From Poa pratensis (lineage: Eukaryota; Streptophyta; Magnoliopsida; Poales; Poaceae), in NCBI GenBank assembly GCA_947311845.1, contig CAMZMU010000052.1:134135169-134199168 (forward strand): a stretch of 64,000 nucleotides of DNA. The letters are read 5' to 3'. The position numbers and the translations under genes are program-made. Positions 55,200 through 64,000 of this stretch are shown piece after piece; position 1 is the first letter of the stretch; each line of letters opens with the position of its first letter. Under the pieces are notes generated by a model, which saw only the letters and a list, made by a program, of their open reading frames with translations, had not been told where the DNA came from and did no database searches.

Positions 55200-58100
55200 G
55201 TAACCTGGAAAAGTTTTTTTTGTGGACTTCTTTTATTGGACACCACTCGCCTCTAGAGGAAGTTGGAATTTACTCCGAGGAAATTTGTTAAACTCATTGT
55301 CAGACGGATTAATTATTATTTTTGCTACTATAGTTTTAATTGCTACGGGATTTACATTATCACCGGAATATATTGGATTCATTGGAATGCTCCGAAATCT
55401 ATCGGAGTATTTTAATAATTCATCCGAATTCTCTGGCGCAACGATGATGAGGCGACATGCATGAAGCATGTTTATAATGGAAGTGGCATTGCTTATTATT
55501 TTGGAGGAATATGGGAAATACTCCAATGGAAGAGGAAATCGATATTTATTCAACGGTATGTCCAATGTTATTTCTTGCACTAAATATTTGTTTGTCACTA
55601 CTTTTCCACATAGTTGGATTTTGTACTTTGCCTCTACATCATAATTTGATGGAATACAATAGAAAATTTACTGACATGTGAACAATTCCAAAGGAATAAT
55701 AAGTGTATTAATTAGTCACTAATGATAAATTGTATATAATTTGGAATTGGAAATTATGTAATCGAACTCTGTTTATGGAGGAATTATTTTTTTTGTCACT
55801 TACGATGAGAAGGAATTTTAATTTACACTTTTCTATCGGAATTGGTTGATTATGTATGCTATTTGGAAAAGGAAGAGTGAAATTATTGCTCAATGGAAAG
55901 GTTAGTGCTGTATGGAATTTAACACAACGGTCTCATGTTCTATTAATTCCGTTGGAAGTTGGTTTTGAAGATAACTCCATATGGATGAACACTTGTAATA
56001 GGAACACATGCTCGGAATTTTATTGTTGATGGAATTTACGACTTGGTCTTACTCTATAAACAGAATTATGCTTGTTAATTCTGGAATTATAAACTTTAAG
56101 TGGGAGGACTATTAGTTATGGAATTTTCCTTCAATGTGACATTTGGGTTATATTGGTTTTACACTCCCACTAGAGGTTGAATTATTTTTATCTCATTTAC
56201 GACTTGGTCACATATCAAGGAACATAATTGGTAGATTATTAATTCTGGAATTCTAAGCTTTAGTGGGAGGATGATGATACTTTATCAACACATATTTACG
56301 GTATTTTTGGACACTCCTACTTGAGGTGGATATATTTATTTATTTCATGATTCACTTGATATGGTTATTAATATCTTTGACAATACAAGTCGGAAGGTTT
56401 TTGTTGTATTAACATCTCATACTGAAGTGGAAAATCAGTTCTCAAAGGATTACAAGGTTTGAAACTGATTACTGGGGGAAGTTCAGGAATATTAATTAAA
56501 ACTAATGTGATGAGCATGGAATTATTCACCGCTGTCTGATGTCATATACTCCATGGTTGAATGGAGGAATACAACTCTTGGTTATTCACTGGATTATGAA
56601 AGCATTACATACTACTATTTGTTGAGTAAGTCATTATTTATCACAGTCACTGTTTGTATTTTGTGAACTGGAAGGAAGTATTCTATTTATATTTTGGTAG
56701 TATGGAATTGGAATCATTGTTTACTACAAAGCACACCAAGATTTATTTTTAATGTTTTATATTTCTAGTGGATCAAATGGTATTTCGTTTTTGATCTGGA
56801 AAAGTGAAAATTGGTGGAAAGTAGGAATATGATATTTTCTCATGAAGGGTGTATTTTATTAATAGTCACACTGAAATATATGTGTTAAACTCAAAGGAAA
56901 ACACCAAGTTACACTCCCAACACTAACATACTTAGGAAAAGTGGGAGGAATTAAATTGGGCCATCATATCTTGGCTACTATTGTGTGTTATTTGAGGAAG
57001 TTACCCTATATGTTAGAGGAAAGAAAAATACTAAACTTGTTGCTAATGTTAACTATGGGTGGAAACATTGCGGGAAGGAACAAACTCAATGATGAATAAT
57101 AGAAGTCTGGGAACTTGTTATTTTACCAAACAACCGCATGCCTATAGGATGTTATTGGATTTATTTACAAGGAAGTTTAATGCACCATTCTTAGTGGAAG
57201 TTACAATTCTAAGATTGTTGTTTAATTTTTTACACAAAGGAAATATTTATACTTTGTGAAAACTCTGGAATTTAGAGGAGGTGTTGTTGTTTAATTATTT
57301 GCACAAAGGAAATGTTATACTTTGTGGAAACTCTGTAATTTAGAGTAGTTGTTGTTGTTTAACTATTTACCCAAAGGAAGTGTTATACTTTGTGTAAACT
57401 CTGGAATTTAGAGGAGGTGGGAACAATGACAATGTTTGCTAATTGAATTGACCAATTCATGTTTTTTGGAACAAGTTTCACATCAATGGTATGTCAGGTC
57501 ATATGGATTTATTTATGATGGAAGATAATGGTTTTATTTATGATGGAAGACAATCATATATAAAGGTTAGTGTTAATTGTTTTGTGTTATTGCTACATGT
57601 GCTAACTATGTTCTTATTGTTTTTGAAATATCACATTGATGGAAGTGAAGCTTGGTTCGGTTCTAACTTTCATATGAAAGGTATGTTGAAGCTTCCAATC
57701 TTTTGGGAGTGGAATTACATAGAGAATGTTTTGATACTTTTTTCTATCGAAAAGTGCAAACCTGTCATGTACCTTTTGATTAAGGCAATGATACTCTGCG
57801 GGGAATTATATTTAAACTCGTGAGGAAAAAGGAAGAATAATTGTCATCCTCAGTTATTGTGGGACATTATTCGTGCGACCTGAACTTTGCCATGCCATTG
57901 TAATTGTTGCTATTTTGATTAGCACGGAAACGATTTGCTGGAATTATTAGCAAACGGAATATGAATCTTATTGAAATTTTTGGAATCACATAATGGACTT
58001 GTCGCGCAATGTGAAGTAAATATGGATTACTCATTATTCATTGATGATCTCAACCTTCAACTACGTGGATATTGACACTATTTGTGATCTTGGTGAAAGG

Positions 58101-58400
58101 TAATCTATTTTATGTTATGTGTTAATATTTACTTTTGTAGGTTTTTTTTGGTGTACAAAGGAAACATGATTTAGTACTCGTTATTTATGAAATATGAATA
58201 CTTGATGCATCAAGCATTGAAGGAAGGTCTATGGCTAAGGAATTTTCTTTGCGAACTTAAGGTCGTGGAAAGGTGCATCATAACCTGTTACTTTGTGATA
58301 ATTTGACTCCAAAAGTCACAAAGGTTTATATACAACGTGAGTGCACTGAAAGAAGAAATTAACGCCTAACCATGTAATAGCATGGGAATTCACTTAGCTG
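55200..58400 (+). other. GGAA-rich, AT-rich non-coding interior
   Basis: Over 3 kb without a credible ORF. GGAA and GGAATT occur on the plus strand far more often than expected for such AT-rich DNA, roughly ten or more GGAA per 300 bases by eye, while the complement TTCC is much rarer. AGTGGGAGGA-type purine tracts, like the one before the 3' LTR, recur near 56097, 56262 and 56938. Confidence 0.6.
57215..57420 (+). repeat. Three tandem copies of a 68-69 bp unit
   Basis: Units at 57215-57283, 57284-57351 and 57352-57420 each read TTGTTGTTTAA.T, CAAAGGAA.T, TATACTTTGTG, AAACTCTG.AATTTAGAG. They differ from each other by a few substitutions. Non-coding, inside the LTR element. Confidence 0.88.
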
Positions 58401-58429
58401 AAATAAAATGTTTTCAGTCAAGTGGGAGA

Positions 58430-58955
58430 TGTAGGAAATTGTGTCTTGCAACATTTTATATATTTACTACATTGTCCGGAATTAAACTTCAGTCTGGAAG
58501 CACCACGAAAATAACAGGGAATTAATGATGTGGAATTGTACTTAAGGAATATACTTAAGGAAGCCGGTACGGCTATACTGGAACACAGTGTATATTAATA
58601 TGCTGGAATTATACCCGGGAACAATATAGAGCGGAATGCCAGGTTGTTCATAGGATTGGCTCTATGGATTGTTAAAAACTGCGAGTTTGATTTTGTATTC
58701 GAACTCGGCGCATGACTCACACGTGCGTGCTGGGACCTAATTATTTAACAGTAATAGGCTCGGTTACTGACTGTTAATGATAGTGGTTGGTTTAACAAGT
58801 CACGAGTCCTATCTGGAAACAGATTGAATTATCTGGAATTTGGAGTCTATATAAAGGTCCCACCCTCTAGCCTCAATATGCATTGTGAGCGGCACCACCG
58901 ATAAGGCAGAGGAATAGAGGGTAGGCCGAATTAGCTCCAACCCTATTTTCTTACA
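58430..58955 (+). repeat. 3' LTR of the 51.5-kb element
   Basis: 526 bp. It is longer than the 5' LTR mainly because of a 13-15 base tandem duplication (ACTTAAGGAAT repeated near 58550). About 20 substitutions separate the two LTRs by eye. Confidence 0.9.
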
Positions 58956-59089
58956 GCTCTGACTCGGCGATGAGTAGGAGTACAGAAAATTTAACATGGG
59001 AGATGTTCAACGCGTCTGACGTTGGAGCGTGATATTTTAATTTGATCAGCTCTGGCGTCTTGTGTGTTCAGTTTCACGTGACCGCATTT

Positions 59090-59275
59090 GTAATACTGTG
59101 GTCCGGAGCGCCGTGCGCGGTCGGGACGGCCCACGGGTCGGGCGATACCAACGATGATGGAGTTGTTCGACTTGTGTATTCGTCATGGGCAATGGCGGAG
59201 TGCAGTGGTTTGTTTGATGGCGGATTGGTCGACGTGGGACACACAACTCTCTCGGCTTGACCGTGACGACAACGA
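59090..59275 (-). repeat. Diverged copy of the FLZ copy C upstream region
   Basis: From ACTGTGGTCCGG onward it follows the same order of blocks as 28408-28600: GACGGCCCACGGGTCGGGCG, ATTCGTCATGGGC, GGAGTGCAGTGGTTTG, GACGTGGGACACAC and CAACTCTCTCGGCTTG. No FLZ coding sequence lies on the side where it would be expected (below 59090); the LTR element's end at 58955 is close by. It is therefore a promoter-region fragment without its gene. Confidence 0.75.
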
Positions 59276-59459
59276 CCGCAAGGCCAACCACAAGGTTGCG
59301 GCCCCACCAGGATATGAGTGGTAAACATTTTTTGATAAAGAAAGTGTTGGTATAATAAGAAAGAGACCACATCTCTCAAGCAATTTTGCACTAAGAAGTT
59401 AGATGTTTGATCAGACTGTCGTGATGCGAAAAATTACGCTTTCTATTATCTTGCGAGTT

Positions 59460-59800
59460 CTACTCGTTGAGAATTTGGGCCACCCTAAAGGCATGGTTAG
59501 GGCTCCCCGAATTGAATTTGGAAGGTTGATCTACCTTCGGCACGGTAAAGGAATGGTGGGAATATCTTCATCTCTCGAATGGCCATAGGAAGAAGGCAAT
59601 AGGGGCTCTCGTCATGCTTATGGTTTCATTTAGAGCGAAAGGAATGCAAGGGTCTTCCGAAAAGCCGCCTCGATGCTAATGTTGTTGTAACTAAAATTAG
59701 AGAGGAGGCCCGTCTTTGTGTTATCACGGGTGCTAAGCGCTTGAGTTGTATAGTGCCACGAGAGCAGGTTTTATTTTCCGAGAAGCACTTTGCTTGGTTG
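59460..59800 (+). mobile_element. LINE remnant, reverse transcriptase C-terminal part
   Basis: Across two or more frames the plus strand shows NGHRKKAIGALVMLMVSFRA, ERNARVFRKAASM, then VVVTKIREEARLCVITGAKR and LSCIVPRE. These match the usual end of plant LINE reverse transcriptases (W.ERNARVF..., I..EA..W..AGA..L). It is 5' truncated and frameshifted. No poly-A tail or target duplication was found. Confidence 0.7.
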
Positions 59801-60060
59801 TTCCAAGATTTGATTGTCAAAAACTTCTTAATTAATGATGAGATGAGACAAAACTTTTGCCTCCGTTTCGGAAAAAAATCCTACGAATTGCGCGTAGCAA
59901 GATTATCTTTTATCGGAATCACACCTCTCCAAGAAACAAGAGGAAGACATTGATCTTCAGTAAAAGTTTTTTCTTCCACAACATGCTACTCCTTCCTATC
60001 CATGTTAATTGTCGCTGAACCGGATGTATCTACACTAGTAGAAACAGAGGCATTGGTGCG

Positions 60061-60220
60061 CCCCTTTAGTACCGGTTGTAACAAAAACCGGTACTAAAGG
60101 GGCATTAGCACGGTTAATACCAACCGGTAATAAAAGGGTGCAGCCCCGCAGGCCACGGTCAGTGGCCCCACGGCAGGCCCTTTAGTACCGGTTGTAAATA
60201 AAACCGGTACTAAAGGTCCT
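60061..60220. repeat. CACTA subterminal inverted repeats, two hairpins
   Basis: CCCCTTTAGTACCGGTT (60061-60077) pairs perfectly with 60086-60102 across 8 bases. A second pair, around CTTTAGTACCGGTT (60175-60193 with 60202-60220), has one mismatch and the same loop length. A more degenerate unit lies between them. In this superfamily subterminal repeats bind the transposase accessory protein (family knowledge). Confidence 0.88.
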
Positions 60221-60725
60221 GCCTATATCTTCCACCCCGGCCGAGCCAGCTCCATTTTGGAGCAACTCGACCCCAACCCCATTTTTCCTCTCTCCCAAGC
60301 CCTCCCAAGCTCTAGGTCACCCATTTTTTCTCCAACATTTGTCAAGATTGGTGGCACCCTATACAAGGGTTAGCAACTTCTTCATCTTCTCTTCCGGCTT
60401 TTCAAGTTTAGCTCATTTTCGTGCAAGTTTAGCAAGTTTGATTTTGGTTGTGCTTGCAAGGTGTTTGATGAAATGACTAAATTAGGGATTTCATTTGTTT
60501 TATATGCATTTTGAGCTCGAATTGAAGTATAATTTATGGTTTTATATAGTGTCGTCCCGTCCCCTGATCCTCACCGCCGTCGATCGCCCGCGCCGCTCCG
60601 TCGCCGACACCACCTCGGTGAGCCTCTTTTTTATCTTTTATTTTAAAAATTGTTAGTTATATGATTTAAATGCATAATTATTTCTTGTATAATTTTCTTA
60701 TGTTTTTTTATATATGTATAGTGTC

Positions 60726-61212
60726 ATGGTTTTGATATCCGTCCCCTTCGGCCCTCGTCCGGTCTATGATTCGGATGTGGTATATCTTTTTAACTATTTA
60801 TTTTGTTTCGTGTTTATAACAATCATGCCGACCAACTTGACGTAGATATATTTTTATTTAGGAGGTAGTTGAACCGGAAATTCCGGCCGACCCTATTGTC
60901 GAGTATTTTAAAAAAGAAAACGACGATTTGAGAGCAAAATTGAAGATAAGTGAAGATCTTCGTCTCCAATGCCTAGAAGAGAAGATGGAATTGGACTTGA
61001 AGATTGCCGACATCGTTGATGCTCACGGGGTCGAGCTTGCCGACGTCGTCACTGCTCACGAGAGGAAGATGGATGCAATGCGCGCCAAGCTTAAAAAGAT
61101 TAGAAAATATGCCATTAGTCAAGAGGCTTGGTATCATTATGCTGTTGGTTCAATAGTTACCTTGGTTGCGATTCTGATCGCATTTGTTGTTGGATTTAAA
61201 TTCTTTAGATAG
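60726..61212 (+). CDS. Small spliced CACTA-borne protein with coiled coil and membrane anchor
   Basis: Two exons are inferred: 60726-60779 and 60862-61212, with GT at 60780 and TTTAG at 60861, phase 0. The 134-aa product starts MVLISVPFGPRPVYDSDV and continues EVVEPEIPADPIVEYFKKEN. Residues about 38-105 are charged heptad-like sequence (DDLRAKLKISEDLRLQ, KMDAMRAKLKKIRKYA), likely coiled coil. The C-terminus is one hydrophobic segment, WYHYAVGSIVTLVAILIAF, ending VGFKFFR, a probable tail anchor. It precedes the transposase by 170 bases on the same strand. A further upstream exon ending before GTGAGC at 60617 is possible. Function unknown; a membrane-anchored protein is unexpected for a DNA transposon. 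Confidence 0.6.
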
Positions 61213-61380
61213 TTGTATGTTAGTTTCGATTGATGTATGTTTCGTGAGAACTATGTATTACATTTGGGCACTACTCTACTTTGATTTTAATGTGATGAAC
61301 TTGTATAAATTAATTTGGTCACGTATCTCTATTCATTATTTAGCTGGTGTAATGGTTTTTGATATATTTATGTAATGTAG

Positions 61381-64000
61381 ATGAGCCGAGAATGGATGTA
61401 CGGTGATCGACGCTGTCCCGAGTTCATTGATGGCATGCATCGTTTTCTCGATGTGGTTAAGTTAAACAAGCTGAAGAATGGTTTTATGATTTGTCCATGT
61501 GATGAATGTCGGAATAACAGGAATTACCCGAGCGTAAGAACCATACACTCCCACTTGTTGCGACAAGGCTTCATGCCCAATTATTTTTGTTGGACCAAGC
61601 ACGGAGAAAGAGGGGTTATAATGGAAAACCCTGAAGAAGAGGATGATGACAACTATCCCGTGTTCTCTGATGAACACGGTGATACTACAATGGGGGAAGA
61701 GCATGAGGTCATTGTTGATCAGTCCGACGATGATGATCTTCGTCAGGTCATTCGTGATGAACAGATGAACTGCGTAACTGAAAACGAGTGGTCGAAGCTG
61801 GAGCGCATGTTAGAGGATCACAAAAAACCGTTGTACCCAAATTGTGAAGATGACCAGAAAAAGCTAGGTACCACCCTGGAATTGCTGCAGTGGAAGGCAA
61901 AGAATGGAATATCTGACAAGGCATTTCAAGAGTTGCTACAAATATTTAAGAAGAATCTTCCGAGGAATAATGAAATGCCCCACAGCACGTACGAAGCAAA
62001 GAAGATTGTCTGCCCTCTAGGATTAGAGGTGCAGAAGATACATGCATGCATCAATGACTGCATCCTCTACCGCGGTGAGAAGTACGAGAATTTGAATGCA
62101 TGCCCGATATGCGGTGCATTGCGGTATAAGATCGCGCGAGATGACCCAGGTGATATTGAGGGCGAGCCGAGCCCCAGGAAGAGGGTTCCCGCGAAGGTGA
62201 TGTGGTATGCTCCTATAATACCACGGTTGAAACGTTTGTTCCGAAACAAAGAGCATGCCAAGTTGTTGCGATGGCACAAAGAAGACCGTAAGGAAGACGA
62301 GATGCTCAGACACCCCGCTGATGGGTCTCAGTGGAGAAAAATCGACAGTGCGTTTGGGGATTTTGCAGCTGACGCAAGGAACTTAAGGTTTGGTCTAAGT
62401 ACAGATGGCTTGAATCCGTTTGGGGAGCAGAGCAGCAGTCATAGCACCTGGCCCGTGACTCTATGTATCTATAACCTTCCCCTTGGTTGTGCATGAAGCA
62501 AAAGTATATTATGATGCCAGTGCTTATCCAAGGACCGAAACAACCCGGCAACGACATTGATGTGTATCTGAGGCCATTAGTTGACGAACTTTTACAGTTG
62601 TGGTCTGACGAAGGTGTACGTGTGTGGGATGAGTACAAACAAGAGGAATTTCCCCTACGAGCGTTGCTGTTTGTAACCATCAATGATTGGCCTGCTCTTA
62701 GTAACATTTCAGGACAGTCGAACAAGGGATACAATGCATGCACGCACTGTTTAGATAAGACTGACAGTGCATATATAGGTAACAAGATTGTGTACATGGG
62801 GCATCGTCAGTTTCTTCCAACCGGCATCACGTAAGAAACGGAGGCAAGCACTTCAAAGGTTTGGCAGATATCCGGACGAAGCCTACACGCCGTGATGGTG
62901 ATGTTGTATATGGCATGGTCAAGGATTTGGAAGTAATATTTGGAAAGGGTCCTGGCAGTCTAAATGTTCCGAAAGACGCAAACAAGCGCGTACCCTTGTG
63001 GAAAAAGAAATCTATATTTTGGGATTTACCCTATTGGGAAATCCTAGAGGTTCGCTCTGCAATCGACGTGATGCACGTGACGAAAAATCTTTGCGTGAAC
63101 CTGCTAAACTTCTTAGGCGTGTATGGGAAGACGAAAGATACAGCGGATGCACGGCAGGACCAGCAAAGTACGCACCACGGAAGAGACAACCTGAATTCAG
63201 AGAAGTATCAAGGTACTTCCAGCTACGCTCTTACCAAAGAAGAGAAGGAGATCTTTTTTCAAGTCCTGAGCAGTATCAAGGTCCCGTCTGGCTACTCGTC
63301 GAATATAAAGGGAATAATAAACATGGCAGAGAAAAAGTTCCAAAACCTGAAGTCTCATGACTGCCACGTGATTATGACACAATTACTTCCTGTTGCATTG
63401 AGGGGGCTTCTACCGGAAAACGTTCGAGTACCCATTGTCAAGCTATGTGCATTCCTGAATGCAATTTCTCAGAAGGTAATTGATCCAGCAACTCTACCAA
63501 GTTTACAGACGGGTGTGGTCCAATGTCTTGTCAGCTTTGAGTTGGTTTTCCACCGGCCTTCTTCAATATTATGACGCACCTCATAGTTCACCTAGTCGAA
63601 GAGATTTCCATTCTCGGTCCTGTATTTCTACACAACATGTTCCCCTTTGAGAGGTTCATGGGAGTCTTAAAGAAATACGTTCATAACCGTGCTAGGCCAG
63701 AAGGAAGCATGTCCAAGGGCTATGGAACAGAGGAGGTCATTGAGTTCTGTGTTGACTTTCTTCCAGATCTTAAGCCCATCGGTGTTCCTCAATCACGCCA
63801 TGAGGGGAGACTGCGTGGAAAAGGCACGCTAGGAAAGAAAGCAACAAGAAGTATGGACGGGCATTCTTTCACTCAAGCACACTACACAGTTCTACAAAAT
63901 TCCAGATTGGTGGCTCCGTATATCGTGGAACACATGGATATTTTACGCTCAGAATACCCGGAGAAGACTGACTTCTGGATTAAAGAAAAACACGTGGATA
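61381..64000 (+). pseudogene. CACTA TNP2-type transposase, frameshifted, runs off the window
   Basis: From ATG 61381: residues 3-75 form the transposase-associated domain (REWMYGDRRCPEFIDGMHRF, ICPCDECRNN, IHSHLLRQGFMPNY). An acidic linker and a helical segment follow, then CPICGALRYK and the Transposase_21 core with FGLSTDGLNPFGEQSS. A shift at about 62476-62484 breaks YNLPP.WLCMKQKY; the next frame has VYLRPLVDELLQLW and FVTINDWPALSN. A second shift near 62821 leads to GLADIRTKPTRRDGD, IDVMHVTKNLCVNLLNFLG. A third near 63550 leads to FFNIMTHLIVHLVEEISILG and MFPFERFMGVLKKYVHNRAR, the DUF4218 region, open to base 64000. Domain order is that of CACTA TNP2 proteins. Confidence 0.92.

Larger units (their letters stand above)
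51461..58955 (+). mobile_element. Large LTR retrotransposon with Copia-type signals, no intact gag-pol
   Basis: LTRs at 51461-51971 (511 bp) and 58430-58955 (526 bp) run TGTAGGAAATTG...TTTTCTTACA, flanked by GCTCT at 51456-51460 and 58956-58960. The PBS-like TTGGTATCATGG follows the 5' LTR, and AAGTGGGAGA precedes the 3' LTR, both common in Copia elements. The 6.5-kb interior lacks recognisable protease, integrase, RT or RNase H. A short gag-like trace (GGSNYTVWKGNIDYVIEM) lies near 55000. About 20 differences between the LTRs suggest moderate age. A Helitron-like insertion occupies part of the interior. Confidence 0.9.
60033..64000 (+). mobile_element. CACTA (En/Spm-type) DNA transposon, 5' part
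   Basis: The terminus CACTAGTAGAAACAGAGGCA at 60033, preceded by CTA as a possible 3-bp target duplication, is a CACTA end. Subterminal CTTTAGTACCGGTT repeats in both orientations follow. Inside are a small spliced ORF and the TNP2-type transposase. The right end lies beyond the window. Three frameshifts in the transposase indicate this copy is not autonomous as sequenced. Confidence 0.93.

Noticed and set aside
1..64000. tRNA, rRNA genes, CRISPR arrays, bacterial operons or integrated plant viruses
   Set aside because: None seen. tRNA-like boxes occur only in the SINE heads; retroelement genes have LTR-retrotransposon order without an envelope or movement protein.

Overview
The window is repeat-dense nuclear DNA from a grass, most likely a Triticeae species (wheat, Aegilops or barley group). 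This is inferred from Stowaway MITEs with CTCCCTCCG termini, a CACTA element with TTTAGTACCGGTT subterminal repeats, a Tekay/Del-like chromodomain Gypsy element, nested LTR retrotransposons and GC-rich short genes between them. No bacterial, plastid or viral features were seen.

The gene signal is a small dispersed cluster of FLZ (FCS-like zinc finger, DUF581) genes, all on the minus strand. Copy A (4262-4902) has an in-frame TAG inside the zinc finger and a GC splice donor. Copy B (8372-8850) has a frameshift at a four-base homopolymer and an altered residue at the exon junction. Copy C (27952-28242) is intact, intronless and preceded by a TATA box. A diverged copy of the region upstream of C lies at 59090-59275 without a coding region. 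FLZ proteins are known adaptors of the SnRK1 energy-signalling kinase. A separate 311-codon ORF (26343-27278) with a good core promoter is unassigned and may belong to a transposon.

Layout. 0.2-4.2 kb: a MITE end cut by a non-LTR insertion, a duplicated exon-like segment, a second non-LTR insertion with a perfect 12-bp target duplication, a Stowaway MITE and a Tourist MITE. 4.2-9 kb: FLZ A and B around a 5'-truncated LINE. 9.7-10.6 kb: a non-autonomous hAT element. 10.6-14.7 kb: AT-rich DNA with an exon-like fragment. 14.7-19.8 kb: a complete but decayed Copia element (minus). 20.5-20.7 kb: a direct repeat. 22.4-23.8 kb: a long-TIR Mutator-like element. 23.9-24.9 kb: LINE-like debris. 26.3-28.4 kb: the unassigned ORF and FLZ C. 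28.7 kb: a SINE.

29.9-49.9 kb is a three-level nest. A 5'-truncated LINE holds a Tekay-like Gypsy element (31006-49921, about 19 kb). The Gypsy gag is split by a very young non-autonomous LTR element (35544-42797, two 1653-bp LTRs). Each insertion is supported by its own target-site duplication. 50.3 kb: a second SINE. 51.5-59.0 kb: an LTR element with Copia-type signals but no intact gag-pol, carrying a Helitron-like insertion, a 68-bp triplication and unusual GGAA-rich DNA. 59.5-59.8 kb: LINE remnant. 60.0 kb to the end: the 5' part of a CACTA element with a small spliced coiled-coil/membrane ORF and a frameshifted TNP2-type transposase.

Most pol genes carry stops and frameshifts, so few elements look autonomous. 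I could not run searches. Family assignments rest on motifs, terminal repeats and target duplications read by eye.
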